From Archilochus colubris (taxonomy: Eukaryota > Chordata > Aves > Apodiformes > Trochilidae), in contig CM041092.1 of NCBI GenBank assembly GCA_023079485.1, forward strand, positions 1,689,627 through 1,753,626: DNA of 64,000 bases, read 5' to 3'. This document shows, one piece after another, positions 59,036-64,000 of the stretch (its first letter is position 1; each line of letters starts with the position of its first letter). The notes under the pieces are model-generated. The model was not told the origin of the DNA. It ran no database searches and worked only from the letters and a program-made list of their open reading frames with translations. A program made the position numbers and the translations under genes.

Positions 59036-61190
59036 TAGGGAGAATAAAGAGCGTTGCTAGCAAACAGCTCATTCCTCACAACAACTCTCAGGCTGGTGTC
59101 TTCATCCAGCCACACTGGAGGCTCAGCAACATAAAACCCAGCTGGGAAGAGTCAGCAGCCATCAGCTGAGATGGTTGGGGGTGGTTGGGGGTCAGTCCCT
59201 GCTGGGGTCAGCTGGGGACCTTCCCTTCTCCCGGCTGGAGAGAGGAGATGAACTTCCCAGTCCCTGGATCCGGAGGATCTGAGGCTCTGCCTTGGCTCAG
59301 CTTCAGCTCCGGGGAGGCTCCTGTAAACAAACACACACACACACAGACACGTTCCTGGTTTGCTGCACATCTTGTGGGAGAGGAAAGCAGCTGGAGAGCA
59401 GGGCCAGGCTACAGAATTCCAAAGGGAAATTCCTCCTCCGTTGCACAACATTTCTGTGGTGGCTTCGCCCCTCGGTGTGGCTGGTGGGGGTTTGGGGTAC
59501 CTGGCTGCCATCCAGTGCCATTCCAGATAACTCATTTCTGGTCCTTTGGGTTTGTACCCTTCCATCTGCCACACTCACTGCTGAAAGGACCTTTTCCCTT
59601 TTAAACCAAGGACTTAGTGAAAGCCATGTAGATACTTCCCCTGCCATCACAGGATGGGTCTTCCCTGACTCCTGCAGCAGGCTGCCCAAAGAGACAGCTT
59701 GGGTGGGAGGAAAAGGGATAATAATGATTAATTTGATTATTAAAAAAAAAAACAACAGCAAGAAACAAAGAGAAAAATGGAGTCAAACCTGCACAACAAT
59801 TGACAGAGCCTGGTCTGGTCATCCTTTTTCCTTAGCTCCAGGGAGTTGCAGAACATCTGCTGGAAAACAAGCTCCTTTTTCTGCTCCTCCTAACACAGCT
59901 TTCCTTTGTCTCCTGACACCCATTAGTGACCTTTGAAGAAATCTCCTAAAAGGAACTGGGTTAAGGAGGAATACAACTTCTAATGGCTGCAGCCACTCTG
60001 CTGGAACCTTGCATCCAAGCTGCTCTCCAGGTGGATTTCCCAGCTGGACACTGCTGCTGCCTTTGTAACCCCAGCCAGAGGGAGCAACTTTAACCCCCCC
60101 AAAAAACCCTGTATAAAATAAAGGAGAAACCAAGTTCTGTTATCTTTGTACAGCTGAAATCATCCCACACTCCTTGACTTGCTGACATGGCAGAGGAGGA
60201 ATCCCTCTGTGGGACATGGAGGTGGCAGAGTTCTTGCTGGGCCCCAGGTGTGTAGAGGAAGGGTTGGGTGTTCTCCAAGGCAGAGCTGATGCTCAGCACT
60301 CATCCCTGCCCAAGCTGTGAGCACACAGGAGGTATGGAGCTGCTCCAGCAACAGCTGGAGAATTCCTGGGAAGCTCCTGGGTTCCAGAATATGGAGATGG
60401 CCCCTATCAAGTCAGGTCCTGACCAGCAGGTCCCCAGGTGAGGTGGTCCTAGGGCTGGACAGGAGGAGATGGAGCCCTGGCCACCTCTCCCAGCAGGTTC
60501 CCCAAGCCCGAGATGGTCCCATCCAGCTCCTCTTGCCATAAACACGGGGAGCACAAGAGGGAGCCAGATGCTTTGGAGCTGAGATCCCAAAGTCTCTGCT
60601 GGGGTCCTGCCGGGACCCTGGAGATACCAGAGGCAGGTCCTGCTCTGTCCCTTTGCTGGTGGGAGCAGAGCTCAGGTCACAGATGTTGGGAGCAGATGCT
60701 GGGGGGTGTTCTTCCATCTTTCAAGGTTCCATAAAGATGGGTAAGGGAATGGAACACTGATTTCACACAGGAATTATGGACAGCCCCAGCACTGCTCTCA
60801 TCCATCCCTTGTTAAACATGAGAGCCCTGGGCCAGGGGAGCCCAGGGTGGCACCACACAGGGCAGGTCACCTGGGGTGTCCCCAGGAGCTGGGGGGGACA
60901 GCCACCCCATGGACACAGAAAGAAGGGACCAGAAGGCAGAGCAGGGCAGAGGCAGCAGATCTGCTCTCTGGAGGTGATGCCCCTCACTGAGCCCCATCCC
61001 TCAGAGGTCAGGACCTGCCCTGGAAAGCTGCTCTTGGATCCCACCTGCCCTGCACTGCTCTCAGGCTCCTCTTCTCCTCCAGATCCCACCAAGGACAAGG
61101 GTTTGGGAGGAGAAAAACCACCACAGCTGCAGGCCACTGCTGCAGTCAAGAATATAACCCTTCCTGCACATTACACCAACCCATCCCACC
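59036..61190. other. Intergenic, no gene seen
   Basis: A short (CA)n tract at about 59330-59344 and an A-rich patch at 59741-59751. No gene recognised. Confidence 0.5.
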
Positions 61191-61503
61191 ACCTCTTGGC
61201 ATAGATGGAACCCACCCCACCTCCTCTTGACACAGATGGAACCCATCCCATGTTTTTTGGCACAGGTGGAACCCATCCCATCTCCTCTTGGCATAGATGG
61301 AACCCACCCCATTTCTTCTTGGCATGGATGGAACCCATCCCACCTCCTCTTGGCATAGATGGAACCCACCCCATTTCTTCTTGGCATGGATGGAACCCAT
61401 CCCACCTCCTCTTGGCATAGATGGAACCCACCCCATTTCTTCTTCACATGGATGGAACCCATCCCATGTTTTTTGGCACAGGTGGAACCCATCCCACCTC
61501 CTC
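61191..61503. repeat. 31-bp minisatellite with 62-bp higher-order unit
   Basis: Ten units of the type CTTGGCATAGATGGAACCCA..CC. Units alternate between an ACCCCATTTCTT end and a TCCCACCTCCT end, so the dimer at about 61288-61349 repeats at 61350-61411 and, with changes, at 61412-61473. A TTTTTTGGCACAGG variant unit occurs twice (about 61253 and 61470). The Trp/Gly/His-rich frames are artefacts. Confidence 0.93.
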
Positions 61504-63499
61504 CTGGCCTGGCTGGTGCTGAGGTGCTGGTACCTGCCCACAGCTTTGACTTCCAGTCAAACACAAAATGAAAAACCCCCAAACCCTACCATTTTGGCAG
61601 GGATTCTGGCAAGCCTTTCCCAGCAGCACAGGGGGACTTAATGTTGCAGAAAATCACCATTTTTCTCCTTGTCTGGGTGCTCCTGGTTGTTAGCAGATAG
61701 CTCTGGGGCAGACCCAGCCAGTTCCTAGCAGCTGATGAGTTCTCTTGCACTCAGTGAACACCACCCCAGAGCATTTTTTTTCCTCCTTCCCCCAGGATTT
61801 CTTTTTTTTTTTTTCTCAGGCATCCTTTACGTTTTCCCCAACTTTCTGGATAACTGAGAGACTGAAACATCTGCACTGCCAAAGCCAGTGAGAGAGGAAA
61901 GGCTTCTGCAGGCTCATTAATGCTGAGCCCTGAGAGGCCTGGAGAGGCTGGGGTTTCATGGGCAATGGGCAGGGAAAGGCCCCTGGTGGTATTTCTCTGG
62001 AGATGTTCCTTCAGGGATAGGTGTCAGGGAGATGGAAAAAAGGCCAGGAGCTGGGAGCACAGCCTTACCTAGGGACAGTTTTACCTGTGCTTCCCAAACC
62101 ACACTGAGAACAGGGGGACAGATGCTGCTCTTGGGAGCAGCTGGAGTGTTTTCCCCACACACGGAGCTGCTGGAGTTCAGCTACAGCACCTTCCCACCCC
62201 CAGGAGCAACCCAGAGGGAAGAAAGAGAGAAAAAGAGTTTGATTAGGAAAGGTAAAGCCAAGAGTCAGAAAAGCCCCAAAAGAACAGCACTGGTAATGGC
62301 AGAGCTACCCCCAGCCCCCCAGCACTGCTCCCCAAGGTGCCTGACCCTGCCCCGAGCTCACCCCATCCCATCCTGTCCACACCTCCCTCCTTTCCCTCTC
62401 CCCCTCCAACCAGCTCTGGGCTTCACCCCCTCCCCAGAATCCTCCTCCCAGCCTCCAGGAGAGCTGAGGATTAACTGGAACCATCTGCTTGGCTCCTTCC
62501 CCTCCCCACCCCACTCAGCATTCCTCTCCAGCAGCTCAGCTCCAGGGATGCTGCAGCACAGGGACAGCTTTCCCACCACCTTTCCTCTCCCCACACCGGG
62601 GCTGTTGGGCTACCAAACACTCACTGTGGGCCACATCACCACCTGCAGGAGGTGTCTCAAGCCTTGCTGGTACCTCTGGTGCATTTTGAGCAGTTTGGGT
62701 CACGGGGTGAGGTTTCTGAGGGGGGAAACCTGGAGAAGGCTCCAGATGGGCAGTGCTGCTGTAGGAACCCCCCAATGATGCCTGATAAAAGGTGAGAGTG
62801 ATGCTTATCTCACCAGAACTGAAGTGTTAAGTAAGACCAGTTGCTGAAAAGTCACTTTAAAGTAAGTTTATAGTTGTTGGGGGGTAGTCAGTCAGCCTCC
62901 TCTAAGGAGAACTTCTCCTCGGGGTGCTCCCCAGGTAGCACCCACAGCCATCCCCCTGTGCAGGGTCTCCATGAACAGCACAGCTGACAAATTCCAGACA
63001 ATTCTTGCTGTTTAGGGAACTCCTGTGCCTCTACTTACCCCCCTGCTTTGTTGGTGGAAGGGGAAATCCAAGGAAGGCAGCAGGGAGCTGGTGGTGCCTC
63101 CTCTGCCAGGATTCTCCCAGCTCTTTCTCCAGATGTGCAGCCCGGGCTGAGCCTTGCTTTAGTTCCTGAGCATTTGGGGTGCCTGGAGCCCTGGTACCTG
63201 ACACAGCCTGACCCAGGGGGGTGTCTGTGGCCCTGGAATGATTTGCTTGGGGGCAAACCCTGCAGGTTGAGAGGGTCTCCGAGCTAAAACCCTAAAAAAA
63301 CTGTGTGCCAGAGACCTCCCAAGCGTGCTTGGTTTGCTCAGCAGCTCCACCTGAGCTGATCCACTGCTGGGCTTTCACCTTCATCTCACCTGGATTACTG
63401 CTGCAGGTCAGGCAGTGCTGGGGCAGATCCATCACCACCCCTCAGCTTTCAGCAAATGCAAACAGCAGCAAATGCAAAGGAAAGGTGAGGGAGCAGCTC
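61504..63499. other. Intergenic, GC-richer, no gene seen
   Basis: A long open frame at 62032-62778 is Pro/Ser-rich by composition with no recognised homologue and is not called a gene. Confidence 0.5.
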
Positions 63500-63890
63500 T
63501 GGAGCCAGGATGGGAACTGGGGGTGTTCAGCCTGGAGCAGAGGAGGTTCCAGGGAGACCTTAGAGCACCTTCCAGTGCCTGAAGGGGCTCCAGGAAAGCT
63601 GGGGAGGGACTTGGGACAAGGGTCTGGAGGGATGGGATGAGGGGGAAAGGGTTTCAAATGAAAGAGAGGAGATTTAGATGAGATATTGAGAAGAAATTGT
63701 TTGGTGTGAGAGTGCTGAGCCCCTGTCCCAGGTTCCCAGAGAAGCTGTGGCTGCCCCATCCCTGGCAGTGTTGAAGGTTGGATGGGGCTTGGAGCACCCT
63801 GCTCTGTGGGAGGTGTCCCTGACCATGGCAGGGGGGTTGGAAGGTCCCTTCCTACCCAAACCACTCAGTGAGGCTGTGAAACAGGAGGAA
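63500..63890 (+). mobile_element. CR1 LINE 3' fragment, diverged subfamily
   Basis: Shares GTTCAGCCTGGAGCAGAGG, CCAGTGCCTGAAGGGGCTCC and CCCAGAGAAGCTGTGGCTGC with the copy at 12467. Confidence 0.8.
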
Positions 63891-64000
63891 AGAGTTAAGC
63901 AAGCTCTGTCTGCTTCCCCAGGGACAGCCCAGTGCAACTTGTAAACACTTGCTGTCTCCTTTCCAGGTGGTAATTACAACAGCTTCCCCCCCCCCTCCCA

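Noticed and set aside
61061..61582. Trp/Gly/His-rich repeat protein on the minus strand
   Set aside because: The 31-bp minisatellite is open in several frames; no homologue recognised.
62032..62778. 248-codon open frame
   Set aside because: Low-complexity Pro/Ser-rich, no splice pattern, no recognised homologue, and the region downstream of RBM43 is gene-poor in the known synteny.

Overview
This window comes from a bird nuclear genome. The evidence is a set of vertebrate genes with canonical introns, several near-identical CR1 LINE fragments of the avian type (5'-truncated, ending in the short ATTCTATG-type tail repeat), compact GC-rich promoters and many simple-sequence arrays. The species cannot be told from the sequence. 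Four protein genes can be reconstructed exon by exon. Their order matches the block known in human as RBM43-NMI-TNFAIP6-RIF1, here read in the opposite direction.

Layout: (1) 1-4560 holds the 5' end of RIF1 on the minus strand (coding exons 1-5, the rest lies left of the window), with its CpG promoter at 4060-4560. (2) 6170-18620 is the whole of TNFAIP6 (TSG-6) on the minus strand, six coding exons predicting 275 residues, with a TATA-like box, a C/EBP-like site and a perfect AP-1 site upstream. (3) 18.6-36.3 kb is intergenic, with CR1 copies, an 0.8 kb polypurine array and a 19-20 bp minisatellite. (4) 36.3-48.8 kb is NMI on the plus strand: CpG promoter with GAS, kappaB-like and ISRE/IRF motifs, seven coding exons predicting 318 residues, a 1.25 kb (TTTCC)n array in intron 1, and a GC-AG intron that carries both a CR1 copy and a 0.47 kb interstitial telomere-like array. 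(5) 51.0-55.2 kb is RBM43 on the plus strand, four coding exons predicting 351 residues, with its own IRF element. (6) 55.2-64 kb is gene-free, with a 62-bp higher-order minisatellite and CR1 fragments.

Functional reading: TNFAIP6 is an inflammation-induced secreted hyaluronan-binding protein; NMI and RBM43 look interferon-inducible from their promoters; RIF1 is a housekeeping replication-timing and DNA-repair factor. The most interesting signal is that NMI and RBM43 are adjacent, same-strand relatives built from the same two-exon module (phase 0-1 exon with an FQK...GG motif, then a phase 1-0 exon), each with an IRF element at its promoter. I found no sign of an entirely novel system; most of the long open frames are artefacts of simple repeats or CR1.
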